Below, in pieces: positions 7,357-15,149 of a DNA stretch of 39,552 nt; position 1 is the first letter of the stretch; every line of letters begins with the position of its first letter. The notes beneath the pieces were generated by a model. The model was not told the origin of the DNA, ran no database searches, and saw only the letters and a program-made list of their open reading frames with translations. Source of the stretch: Helicobacteraceae bacterium (GTDB taxonomy: Bacteria > Campylobacterota > Campylobacteria > Campylobacterales > Sulfurimonadaceae); assembly GCA_027061425.1 (NCBI GenBank), contig JALSUN010000018.1, positions 1 to 39,552 on the forward strand, given 5' to 3'. Made by a program: the position numbers and the translations under genes.

Positions 7357-9723
7357 ATGATAACAATTATAAAACGTAATGGTCGACGCGAAACACTTAA
7401 CATCTCAAAGATACAAAAATATACAGCATCTGCTGTTAAAGGTCTAGAAGGGGTGAGTCAGAGTGAGCTTGAAGTCGATGCACAGATACACTTCAAAGAC
7501 GGCATCACCTCCCTTGCTATTCAAGAGACCCTCATTAAAACAGCTGTAGACAAAATCGACATCGATGCACCTAACTGGACATTTGTCGCTGCACGTCTCT
7601 TTTTGTTTGACCTCTATCATCAGGTAAATGGCCATACTGGTTATGGAACATTAAAGAAATATTTTGAGCGTGGAGAAAAAGAAGGTCGCATTCTTCTTGG
7701 CCTTAGAGACATGTATGACTTAGAAGTTCTTGACAAGCATATTGTCCCTGAACGTGACATGCTCTTTAACTACCTCGGTGTTAAAACTCTTTTTGATCGT
7801 TATCTCATAAAAGATTCTAAAAAAAGAGCTATAGAACTTCCACAGCATATGTTCATGGGTATCGCTATGTTCTTGGCACAGAATGAAGATGACAGAGAAG
7901 CATGGGCCATAAAGTTTTATGACATGGTTTCTAAGTTCGAAGTGATGTTAGCCACGCCGACACTCTCAAATGCAAGAACACCACGACACCAACTGAGTTC
8001 ATGCTACATCGGTTCCACTCCAGATAACATCGAAGGTATATTTGATGCTTATAAAGAGATGGCACTCCTCTCCAAGTTTGGTGGAGGGATCGGTTGGGAC
8101 TGGACACAGGTGCGTTCTATTGGTTCATTTATAGATGGTCACCAAAATGCAGCAGGTGGTACCATTCCTTTTCTAAAAATCACCAACGACGTTGCTATTG
8201 CTGTTGACCAACTTGGTACACGTAAAGGTGCCATAGCAGTTTATCTAGAACCTTGGCACATCGACATCAATGACTTTTTGGACCTCAAAAAGAATTCTGG
8301 TGAAGAGCGTCGTCGTGCTCATGACCTTTTTCCATCACTATGGATTAGTGACCTGTTTATGAAACGTGTTCAAGAAGACACCATCTGGACACTTTTCGAT
8401 CCGTATCAGGTACGTGAACTCACAAACCTACATGGTGAGGCATTTGAGAAGCGATATGAAGAGTTGGAGAATGACGACAGCATCTTAAAAGAGACCATAA
8501 AAGCCAAAGACCTTTGGCGTAAGATCTTGACCTCTTACTTTGAGTCGGGCAGCCCTTTCTTGTGTTTTAAAGACAACGCAAACAGAGCTAACCCTAATGA
8601 TCATACAGGTGTTATACGTAGTTCTAACCTCTGTACAGAGATCTTCCAGAACACAAGTCCTAACCACTACCTCATAAAACTCAAGTTTGAGAATGGAGAT
8701 TTCCTCACATACGAAGAAGATGAGATCGTTAAGGTAGACAGTGGCATAGAGAAACCTGCTAACAAAGTAACCGCACTAGACAGCATTGGTGGACAGCAGA
8801 TCTTTATAGTAGAAAAAGAGAAAGTAGATGGTGGTACTGCTGTTTGTAATCTTGCCTCTGTGAACCTCTCTCGCATCAACACAAAAGAGGACATCGAACG
8901 TGTAGTCCCTATAGCCATGCGGGCGTTAGACAACGTGATAGATCTTAACTTCTACCCTTTAGAGAAAGTAAAACGTACCAACCTCAAAACCCGTTCAGTT
9001 GGGTTGGGTGTTATGGGTGAAGCACAGATGTTAGCAGAACAGGGTCTCTCTTGGGGAAGTCAAGAGCACTTCGACAAAATAGATGAAGTGTTAGAGTCTG
9101 TTAGTTATAACGCTATCAAATCTTCTTGTGATCTTGCACAAGAAAAAGGTGCCTATCCAGAGTTTAAGGGTTCCAAATGGAGCCGTGGTATCTTCCCTAT
9201 GGACCATGCCAATGCTGAAGTTAGAAACCTGGTAGATCGTGGTGGTCTCTTCGCTTCTACCTATGAGTGGGACGCGTTAAGAGAGACCGTAAAAAAGAAC
9301 GGTATGCGTAACGGTTACCTGATGGCAGTTGCCCCAACCTCTTCTATCTCTATTTTGACAGGAACCACACAGGCTATAGAACCTGTCTATAAACGTAAGT
9401 GGTATGAAGAGAACCTTAGTGGTCTAATCCCTGTTGTTGTCCCTAAACTAAGTCCAGACACCTGGGCATTTTACACACCGGCCTATGACCTAGACCAACG
9501 CATCCTTATCAAAGCAGGAGCAATCCGTCAAAAATGGATAGATCAAGGACAAAGCCTTAATATCTTCATTACCCTAGACAAGGCAAGTGGTAAGTACCTC
9601 AATGACATCTACATGTTAGCATGGAAACTTGGTATTAAGTCCACTTACTACCTGCGCTCCCAGTCACCTGAAGCCAACAACGATGTTGAAGACCGCTCGC
9701 AAGAGTGTGTCGGCTGCCAATAA
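7357..9723 (+). CDS. nrdA: Class Ia ribonucleoside-diphosphate reductase, alpha subunit
   Basis: The 788-aa large subunit reduces ribonucleotides to deoxyribonucleotides with NrdB. It begins with an ATP-cone regulatory domain (residues about 1-90, ITIIKRNGRRETLN). The active-site cysteines are visible in SSCYIGSTPD (about residue 216), NLCTEI (about 428) and CNLASVNL (about 500), with the catalytic Asn and Glu in NLCTE. The loop APTSSISILTGTTQAIEP (about 663-680) binds substrate phosphate. The C-terminal tail ends CVGCQ and supplies the redox cysteine pair that regenerates the active site. A good AAGGGA ribosome-binding site precedes the ATG. Its partner nrdB lies about 28 kb away on the opposite strand, so the two are not co-transcribed. 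Confidence 0.97.
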   Translation: MITIIKRNGRRETLNISKIQKYTASAVKGLEGVSQSELEVDAQIHFKDGITSLAIQETLIKTAVDKIDIDAPNWTFVAARLFLFDLYHQVNGHTGYGTLKKYFERGEKEGRILLGLRDMYDLEVLDKHIVPERDMLFNYLGVKTLFDRYLIKDSKKRAIELPQHMFMGIAMFLAQNEDDREAWAIKFYDMVSKFEVMLATPTLSNARTPRHQLSSCYIGSTPDNIEGIFDAYKEMALLSKFGGGIGWDWTQVRSIGSFIDGHQNAAGGTIPFLKITNDVAIAVDQLGTRKGAIAVYLEPWHIDINDFLDLKKNSGEERRRAHDLFPSLWISDLFMKRVQEDTIWTLFDPYQVRELTNLHGEAFEKRYEELENDDSILKETIKAKDLWRKILTSYFESGSPFLCFKDNANRANPNDHTGVIRSSNLCTEIFQNTSPNHYLIKLKFENGDFLTYEEDEIVKVDSGIEKPANKVTALDSIGGQQIFIVEKEKVDGGTAVCNLASVNLSRINTKEDIERVVPIAMRALDNVIDLNFYPLEKVKRTNLKTRSVGLGVMGEAQMLAEQGLSWGSQEHFDKIDEVLESVSYNAIKSSCDLAQEKGAYPEFKGSKWSRGIFPMDHANAEVRNLVDRGGLFASTYEWDALRETVKKNGMRNGYLMAVAPTSSISILTGTTQAIEPVYKRKWYEENLSGLIPVVVPKLSPDTWAFYTPAYDLDQRILIKAGAIRQKWIDQGQSLNIFITLDKASGKYLNDIYMLAWKLGIKSTYYLRSQSPEANNDVEDRSQECVGCQ

Positions 9724-9727
9724 CCCA

Positions 9728-9746
9728 AACGGGCTAACACCCCGTT
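9728..9746 (+). terminator. Weak hairpin after nrdA
   Basis: AACGGG (9728-9733) and CCCGTT (9741-9746) form a 6-bp stem with a 7-nt loop, 5 nt after the nrdA stop. No T run follows, so it may attenuate or protect the transcript rather than end it. Confidence 0.3.
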
Positions 9747-9771
9747 ATCACCTCTTACACAAAGACCTCTC

Positions 9772-10143
9772 ATGAAGCCCCTTTTAAAAACAGACATTTC
9801 AGCATTACTAACACGCATAGACCATGGTATAGATGGTGAACTCAAAAGCATCACTATGAATACCCCACAAAACTTCACCATTGAATTTTCAGTTCAAGAT
9901 AAAAAAAGAGGCTATGACTGGATCAATATAGCCTTTGAAATAGACAGCATAAACAGTGCCAGACTTGTAGATAATAACAAAGTAAATTTGATAGATATGA
10001 GTGAAGGTATTACTATACTAAGTGAAGAAAATAGCTTCGCTATAGCTATAGGCAAATACAAGAGCATAGAAGCTCTACAAGATGCCACTGCCTTCTTGTC
10101 AGGGCAGAGTATTAAATATGAAGAAAAAGCCTTTATAAGCTAA
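9772..10143 (+). CDS. Conserved-looking hypothetical protein
   Basis: A 123-aa protein that I do not recognise. It has no signal peptide, membrane segment or cysteine. The sequence alternates hydrophobic and polar residues as in a small alpha/beta domain, with a C-terminal helix-like segment (KSIEALQDATAFLSGQ). It starts 48 bp after nrdA on the same strand behind a weak hairpin, so it may be the last gene of a purB-nrdA-orf unit. The ribosome-binding site is poor. Codon use resembles its neighbours, which supports a real gene. No function is assigned. Confidence 0.7.
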   Translation: MKPLLKTDISALLTRIDHGIDGELKSITMNTPQNFTIEFSVQDKKRGYDWINIAFEIDSINSARLVDNNKVNLIDMSEGITILSEENSFAIAIGKYKSIEALQDATAFLSGQSIKYEEKAFIS

Positions 10144-10366
10144 GTATAGAGCAAGTTGTTTTATCAATAGAGGAAGTAAAGATACTATCCTGGTGTATTA
10201 CAGGTTTAACAGATTAAGAACGAAACACGTTGAATTGCACTTAGGATTAGAATTGGTATGCAATCAAGGCGCAATGATGCGAAGCGTACTAAAGTATGAT
10301 ATGCCATGAATATATAAATGGACAAAGTGATATCGATGGAGAGTTCATTAAAAAGAGATAAGAAAG
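10144..10366. other. Intergenic spacer between hypothetical gene and tRNA cluster
   Basis: No gene is seen. It lies at the 3' ends of convergent units. Around 10263-10310 it carries a degenerate copy of a sequence also found, inverted, in the tRNA spacers (AATCAAGGC followed by a small hairpin GTACT-AA-AGTAT). On the minus strand the sequence just past tRNA-Gln is pyrimidine-rich and may end the tRNA transcript. Confidence 0.4.
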
Positions 10367-10441
10367 TGGATGGGGTAGAGGGATTCGAACCCCCGAATGC
10401 CAGTACCAAAAACTGGTGCCTTACCGCTTGGCGATACCCCA
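10367..10441 (-). tRNA. tRNA-Gln(TTG)
   Basis: Full cloverleaf on the minus strand with acceptor stem TGGGGTA/TACCCCA. The anticodon stem CCAGT/ACTGG holds the loop TTTTGGT with anticodon TTG. The T-loop is GTTCGAATC, and the 3' CCA is encoded. It is the last gene of the tRNA cluster. Confidence 0.95.
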
Positions 10442-10486
10442 ATATGGGAAGAAAGTTTTGATTATTATTAATTTGTTTTTTTTGAT

Positions 10487-10563
<77 letters not shown>

Positions 10564-10711
10564 CCATTTAAAATTTTTGCTTTTCGCCGTACTCTGCGTT
10601 AGTTTTTCCTTCGGATACCGATGTATTCCTCAGTCTCAACTGCCTTGATTACAACTAAAATCAAACAATTTTATAAACTCTGACTAGATGTCAATAAGTT
10701 TTTCTTGCTTA
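10564..10711. other. Spacer between tRNA-fMet and tRNA-Leu with repeat-like sequence
   Basis: A non-coding spacer. On the minus strand it reads AATCAAGGCAGTTGAGACTG, then a hairpin formed by GGAATAC and GTATCC, then AAAACTAACGCAGAGTACGG. Related words occur near 10265 and 10935-10975, which suggests a degenerate dispersed repeat. Confidence 0.35.
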
Positions 10712-10796
10712 TGGTGCGGACGAGAGGACTTGAACCTCCACACCGTGAGGCACCAGATCCTAAGTCTGGCGTGTCTACCAATTCCACCACGTCCGC
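10712..10796 (-). tRNA. tRNA-Leu(TAG), copy 1
   Basis: An 85-nt class II tRNA with a long variable arm and encoded CCA. The acceptor stem is GCGGACG/CGTCCGC, and the anticodon loop CTTAGGA gives TAG. It is base-for-base identical to the copy at 10834-10918. Confidence 0.96.
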
Positions 10797-10833
10797 GTTT
10801 GTAATAATAAATCAAAATAAGTTAACTTTTAAA

Positions 10834-10918
10834 TGGTGCGGACGAGAGGACTTGAACCTCCACACCGTGAGGCACCAGATCCTAAGTCTGGCGTGTCTAC
10901 CAATTCCACCACGTCCGC
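10834..10918 (-). tRNA. tRNA-Leu(TAG), copy 2
   Basis: Identical to the other tRNA-Leu(TAG) copy: class II, 85 nt, anticodon TAG and encoded CCA. Confidence 0.96.
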
Positions 10919-11065
10919 GTTTGTTAACATTATTAAGTTTCGATCTTGCGATCAAGTACTGCATCTCAACAGTTGCCATTTTTTCTTTGCAAAACTTTGC
11001 AAAAGCTTTAGTGACATAGCGTCTAGCGTAGAAAATGGACTTCGTTCATTTTCGTTCTAAACAAG
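10919..11065. other. Spacer between tRNA-Leu and tRNA-Arg
   Basis: No gene is seen. It holds a 7-bp hairpin (GAAAATG 11031-11037 with CATTTTC 11047-11053, 9-nt loop), a doubled TTTGCAAAA-type word near 10986-11003, and a stretch near 10935-10975 resembling the repeat-like element in the neighbouring spacer. Confidence 0.4.
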
Positions 11066-11142
<77 letters not shown>

Positions 11143-11151
11143 GTATTGTAA

Positions 11152-11228
11152 TGGTACGCCCGACAGGGTTCGAACCTGTAACCGGCGGTGCCGAAAACCG
11201 CTACTCTATCCAGTTGAGCCACGGGCGC
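11152..11228 (-). tRNA. tRNA-Arg(TCG)
   Basis: 77 nt with encoded CCA. The anticodon stem GCGGT/ACCGC holds the loop TTTCGGC (anticodon TCG). It lies 9 bp downstream (in transcription: upstream) of tRNA-Arg(TCT). Confidence 0.95.
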
Positions 11229-11270
11229 ACACTGTAAAAAAATTTATTTATATTTTTGTTTTTAAATCAA

Positions 11271-11348
11271 TGGGGTGGGATACGGGATTCGAACCCGCGA
11301 CCCCCGGCACCACAAACCAGTGCTCTAACCAACTGAGCTAATCCCACC
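11271..11348 (-). tRNA. tRNA-His(GTG)
   Basis: 78 nt with encoded CCA. The extra 5' G (position -1) can pair with C73, the hallmark of tRNA-His. The anticodon loop is TTGTGGT (anticodon GTG). Confidence 0.95.
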
Positions 11349-11378
11349 ATATAAAGGTTTTAAAAATAAAATACAAAA

Positions 11379-11456
11379 TGGTCGGGGCGAAAGGACTCGA
11401 ACCTTCGACCCCCTGGTCCCAAACCAGGTACTCTAACCAGACTGAGCTACGCCCCG
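11379..11456 (-). tRNA. tRNA-Pro(TGG)
   Basis: 78 nt with encoded CCA. The acceptor stem is CGGGGCG/CGCCCCG, and the anticodon stem CCTGG/CCAGG holds the loop TTTGGGA (anticodon TGG). It is the first gene of the cluster and lies directly behind the consensus promoter. Confidence 0.95.
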
Positions 11457-11498
11457 ACCCATATCAGCTAAAATGATAAATCAGATTAGTGAGGCGGA

Positions 11499-11527
11499 AT
11501 TATAGGATAAAACAAGCAACTTGTCAA
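11499..11527 (-). promoter_or_regulatory. Consensus sigma70 promoter of the tRNA cluster
   Basis: On the minus strand TTGACA (11522-11527) and TATAAT (11499-11504) are separated by exactly 17 bp, a perfect consensus promoter. The sequence after the -10 (TCCGCC) is a GC-rich discriminator, which in stable-RNA promoters is associated with control by ppGpp and the initiating nucleotide supply. The first tRNA begins 43 bp downstream of the -10 element. Confidence 0.88.
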
Positions 11528-11566
11528 TAGCAAAATGCCTCTAGGAGTATTAAAGTGTAAATTCTT

Positions 11567-11572
11567 TATAAT
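11567..11572 (+). promoter_or_regulatory. -10 element of the NSS transporter gene
   Basis: A perfect TATAAT 37 bp before the ATG, without a clear -35. It is divergent from the tRNA promoter about 60 bp away. Confidence 0.55.
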
Positions 11573-11609
11573 TGATGGCGTAATTAGTACCATTTTTATA
11601 GGATTTTGA

Positions 11610-12953
11610 ATGAAGATAGCACGTTTTAGTAGGGTGGGATTTATCTTAGCTGCAGCAGGTAGCGCAGTAGGTCTTGGTAATATTTGGAAATTTCCTTATA
11701 TCACCGGAGTCAATGGCGGTGGTGCTTTTGTTTTTGCTTATCTTATCACTGTTTTAATGATAGGATTTACACTTATGTTAGCCGAAATGCTTATAGGGTA
11801 CACAGGACGTAAAGACAGCGTCACCAGTTTTGAGACTTTAGCACCTCAACAGAACAGCCTTTGGAAATATGCTGGATTTATGAGTCTGGCCGGACTCTTT
11901 ATTATGATCTTCTATGCTCCTGTTATAGGATGGACTTTACATTTTATTGTACTATCAGCAGCTAATTTACCTTCATCTGTTGAGATGGCTAAAGAACATT
12001 TTAACACCCTAGTCTCTCTTGATGTTGGTACACAGATTTTTTACCATACCCTTGTTTTTATTTTTGTTACTTACGTTGTTGCCAAAGGTATAAAAGGAGG
12101 TATAGAAAAACTTAACTACTTTTTAATGCCCGTGCTCATTGTGACAATGGGAAGTATGTTTATTTATGCCACAAGCTTAGATGGTTTTGAGAAAGCATGG
12201 ACTTTTATGTTCTCTCCGGACTGGAGCAAACTCACTTCAGCTTCATTGGTTACCGCTGTTGGGCACGCCTTTTTCACCCTATCTTTAGGTATGGCAACCA
12301 TTATGACCTACTCGGCCTCTTTGCCTAAAGATAGCAACTTGGTTCGCAGTTCTCTTATTGTTATTGCACTAGACACGGGTATAGCCTTAGTAGCAGGACT
12401 GACACTTTTTACTTTTTTATACGAATATGGCGCATCACCTTCAGCAGGACCTGGCCTGGTTTTTGTCTCTTTACCTGCTGTTTTTTATGAGATGGGAAGT
12501 GTCGGGCACCTCTTCGCCTTTGTCTTTTTTGTCGCCTTAGCTTCTGCAGGTCTCACGTCTGCCGTCTCACTTGTAGAACCTGTTATACAGTACCTTGTAG
12601 ATCGATATAGTTTCAGTAGGTTGAAGGCTTCTCTCTCGGCAGGACTCTTTTTTTATCTTTTTGGGATCATTGCTATATTATCAATCTCTAAAGAGTATGG
12701 AGCCTTATTCACATTTGGCAGTCGCAACTTCTTTGACTGGACAGACTTTGTTACCGCTTCCATTATGCTGCCTACCGGAGGTCTACTAATGTCTCTTTTT
12801 GTAGGGCATGTCATGCAAGAGGAGCGTGTTGCCAAAATACTCAAAAAGCAGTTGGGCCTTTTCTACCCTTTTTGGTACTTCTCCTTGCGATATATCGTTC
12901 CCTTAGCCTTGGTCATTGTACTCCTCAATCTCGTAGGTATCTTAGAACTCTAA
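11610..12953 (+). CDS. Sodium-dependent transporter, NSS/SNF family
   Basis: A 447-aa inner-membrane protein with about eleven membrane segments. It belongs to the neurotransmitter:sodium symporter family, like bacterial TnaT, MhsT and LeuT. The N-terminal block GSAVGLGNIWKFPY and the following NGGGAF (residues about 17-40) form the unwound TM1 Na+/substrate site. The TM6-TM8 region (about 210-330) follows. It probably imports an amino acid by Na+ symport; the substrate is unknown. The length (shorter than the 12-TM animal proteins) is usual for bacterial members. It has its own TATAAT and a short AGGA-like ribosome-binding site. The three envelope genes that follow start 38 bp downstream and could be read through from it, though they also have a candidate promoter. 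Confidence 0.93.
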   Translation: MKIARFSRVGFILAAAGSAVGLGNIWKFPYITGVNGGGAFVFAYLITVLMIGFTLMLAEMLIGYTGRKDSVTSFETLAPQQNSLWKYAGFMSLAGLFIMIFYAPVIGWTLHFIVLSAANLPSSVEMAKEHFNTLVSLDVGTQIFYHTLVFIFVTYVVAKGIKGGIEKLNYFLMPVLIVTMGSMFIYATSLDGFEKAWTFMFSPDWSKLTSASLVTAVGHAFFTLSLGMATIMTYSASLPKDSNLVRSSLIVIALDTGIALVAGLTLFTFLYEYGASPSAGPGLVFVSLPAVFYEMGSVGHLFAFVFFVALASAGLTSAVSLVEPVIQYLVDRYSFSRLKASLSAGLFFYLFGIIAILSISKEYGALFTFGSRNFFDWTDFVTASIMLPTGGLLMSLFVGHVMQEERVAKILKKQLGLFYPFWYFSLRYIVPLALVIVLLNLVGILEL

Positions 12954-12978
12954 AACCTCGTTTTTAGGGCGAAATCGC

Positions 12979-12984
12979 TATACT
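12979..12984 (+). promoter_or_regulatory. -10 element placed for a leaderless transcript
   Basis: TATACT ends only 7 bp before the ATG at 12992, so transcription would start at or next to the start codon. No ribosome-binding site precedes that ATG. Confidence 0.4.
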
Positions 12985-12991
12985 TAGTCCT

Positions 12992-13711
12992 ATGAAGAGC
13001 ATTTTCTTTTTACCTTTTTTACTCACTGTTACACTTTTTGCAGACGGTCATATATGGTCTACAAAAACCCCTGCCCTCACCCCTGCTCAAAGCAAACAAG
13101 TCATCCATGCTTACGAAGAGAACAATCAGACAGAGATCGTCTTTAAAGATGACCCAAAAGTCCTTGTTACCTCTAAGATAGAAGCGAACATACTGGTTCT
13201 TGGCGCTTCCATAGGTATGGGTTCCACCAGTGAACGCATCTATAACAGCGTCGGTGAAAAAGTAGAGACCTATGGACATGTTAATGCTAAATTTACTATA
13301 GGAAAAGACTTCACGTTTTGGCATGAAGAGTACACCCAACCTACCCGTATCTTTGCCACCTATACCTACACTTATCTACAGCAGTCCCTTGGTTATCACA
13401 CCTTTACTATGGGTTTAGAAGAGCGTATGCGTTATTGGTCATTTTTCAAAACTGACAAAGGCACCTTTTACCCTACCCTCTCTTACCAACTCGGGCGCAC
13501 TGTTCTCTCACGTAAATATGAAAGTATAGAAGGAAGAACCAGTGAACTCAATACAGGAGTCACTTACGAACATTTAGGGTTTGAATACTTCCTTACACTC
13601 ACTTACAACAGCATCACTTGGCAACACCCTATAGAGGGTATTGGTGATGAGAGTACCAACTACCAGATGAACCTCGGTGTTAACTACCGTTTTATGTATG
13701 AGGATAAATAA
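12992..13711 (+). CDS. Predicted secreted outer-membrane beta-barrel protein
   Basis: A 239-aa protein with a Sec signal peptide (MKSIFFLPFLLTVTLFA, cleavage near residue 18). The rest is rich in alternating aromatic/polar strands (FTFWHEEYTQPTRIFATYTYTYLQQSLGYHTFTMGLEER) typical of small outer-membrane beta-barrels, ending NLGVNYRFMYEDK. I do not recognise the family. The start lacks a ribosome-binding site but has a -10-like TATACT just upstream. Its stop overlaps the start region of the RCC1 lipoprotein gene, and a second predicted barrel follows that one, so the three probably act together at the outer membrane. Function unknown. Confidence 0.78.
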   Translation: MKSIFFLPFLLTVTLFADGHIWSTKTPALTPAQSKQVIHAYEENNQTEIVFKDDPKVLVTSKIEANILVLGASIGMGSTSERIYNSVGEKVETYGHVNAKFTIGKDFTFWHEEYTQPTRIFATYTYTYLQQSLGYHTFTMGLEERMRYWSFFKTDKGTFYPTLSYQLGRTVLSRKYESIEGRTSELNTGVTYEHLGFEYFLTLTYNSITWQHPIEGIGDESTNYQMNLGVNYRFMYEDK

Positions 13712-15149
13712 GGTGCAAAGATTACTGTGGCTTAGTGCCCTTCTTTTTCTCATCATAGGCTGTCAAGATAGAGGTTTTGGGACCCAAGATATAGAGACCA
13801 TCCCAAGTGTCACTTCTAAAGAGAAGCTTACGCTGCGCAGTGCGACACCTAAAAATAACAGTTATATCGCACAACGTGCCTACATCAACATAGCGCTCAG
13901 CGCAACTTTAGAAGCCAGTAGTGTTAACACAGAGACCATTACCTTTAAACAAGGAAGTACACCGATAGAGATAGAAATCACTGTAATCAACAACTTAATT
14001 TATATCAGACCAGTAAATACAACTCTTGTTGATAATAAAGAGTACCTCCTCACTATAAAGAAGGGCATAAAAGACTATTTTGGGAATGCCCTTAAAGAGG
14101 CCATTACTCTTAAATATACATGCAAACACGATTTTTGGGAAAGTGTCGATGCGGGAAGAAGCCACAGCCTGGCTAAAAGCAAGGATGGGGATCTCTATAT
14201 GTGGGGCGGCAATACTAAAAAAGAGCTTTTTATAAAAGGTGAATATATTTCAGTCAACATGCCCTTTCCTGTTCCTGGTGATCGAGACATCGCTGCTTAC
14301 AATGCAGGAAGTTTTACAAGTGCGGTTGTAGAGGAAGATGGGCTTTTGAGTACCAGTGGATTTTTATCTATTTCAGAAGGGATCAGTGACGTTAAGCAGG
14401 TCAGTCTAGGTGATCAACATGGTGTTGTTGTTTATGACAATGGAACCCTGTATTCGTGGGGTTCCAATGAGAGAGGACAACTTGGTGATCTGAGCATACT
14501 CTCCAAAATAGCACCTTCTCAAGAGTCTTCTCAATCAGATGCATGGAATGACAACAAGAATAGTGTCAGTGCAGGCTACAGTTATACTATGGCCATTAAA
14601 AATGATGGCACACTTTGGGGATGGGGTGCCAATGATTATGGGCAATTAGGTATCAAACGACTCAATGAACACCGTCAACCTACACAAGAGGACACTAACG
14701 CTACTGATTGGTCAACCGTCAGTTCTGGAGCGTCTCACACGTTAGCACTTAAAACAGATGGTACTCTCTGGGCCTGGGGTAACAATGGCTTCGGTGCCTT
14801 AGGTGATGGCAGCACCTTAAATAGTCGTAAACCTATACACATTAAAGTTGGGACAGCATTCAAACGCATTAGTGCAGGATATAACCATTCACTTGCTATA
14901 GATGCGAATGGAGCTTTATGGAGTTGGGGTGATAATGAAAATGGGCAACTTGGCATAGGTTCAACAACCAACATAAGTACGCCTCAAAAGGTGGGTATAT
15001 CTAACAACTGGGTCACTGTAAGTGCTGGTAAGAATTTCAGTATTGGTACACAAAAAGATGGTAGTCTTTGGACTTGGGGGTACAATCGTTTCAATCAACT
15101 TGGTATAGAAGATACTAACGATCAGGTACGACCTGTGGAGGTGAAATAA
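13698..15149 (+). CDS. Lipoprotein with Big_5-like domain and seven RCC1 repeats
   Basis: The signal peptide ends in a lipobox, LIIGC (about residue 22), so it is probably anchored to the outer membrane. Residues about 40-145 resemble a bacterial Ig-like (Big_5/SbsA) domain (ATPKNNSYIA, TYKEYLLTIKKGIKD-type end). From nt 14144 to the end there are seven RCC1-type units of the form V-S-A-G-x-x-H-x-L-A-x-x-x-D-G-x-L-W-x-W-G-x-N-x-x-G-Q-L-G, enough for one closed seven-bladed propeller; unit 2 (from about 14296) is degenerate. The start could be the ATG at 13698 or the GTG at 13713; both overlap or abut the upstream gene. The stop overlaps the next gene's ATG. RCC1-like propellers bind proteins or peptidoglycan in other settings; the ligand here is unknown. 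Confidence 0.88.
   Translation: MRINKVQRLLWLSALLFLIIGCQDRGFGTQDIETIPSVTSKEKLTLRSATPKNNSYIAQRAYINIALSATLEASSVNTETITFKQGSTPIEIEITVINNLIYIRPVNTTLVDNKEYLLTIKKGIKDYFGNALKEAITLKYTCKHDFWESVDAGRSHSLAKSKDGDLYMWGGNTKKELFIKGEYISVNMPFPVPGDRDIAAYNAGSFTSAVVEEDGLLSTSGFLSISEGISDVKQVSLGDQHGVVVYDNGTLYSWGSNERGQLGDLSILSKIAPSQESSQSDAWNDNKNSVSAGYSYTMAIKNDGTLWGWGANDYGQLGIKRLNEHRQPTQEDTNATDWSTVSSGASHTLALKTDGTLWAWGNNGFGALGDGSTLNSRKPIHIKVGTAFKRISAGYNHSLAIDANGALWSWGDNENGQLGIGSTTNISTPQKVGISNNWVTVSAGKNFSIGTQKDGSLWTWGYNRFNQLGIEDTNDQVRPVEVK

Larger units (their letters stand above)
10711..10924. repeat. 92-bp tandem duplication carrying tRNA-Leu(TAG)
   Basis: 10711-10802 and 10833-10924 are identical over 92 bp, that is the whole tRNA plus one base downstream and six bases upstream. 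They are separated by 30 bp of unrelated AT-rich spacer. The identity stops almost exactly at the gene ends, as expected for a duplication held homogeneous by gene conversion or selection on the tRNA. Confidence 0.9.

Noticed and set aside
10705-11060. Two open frames encoding MVRTRGLEPPHREAPDPKS-type peptides
   Set aside because: They are antisense to the duplicated tRNA-Leu genes; this peptide is a well-known false translation of tRNA loci.
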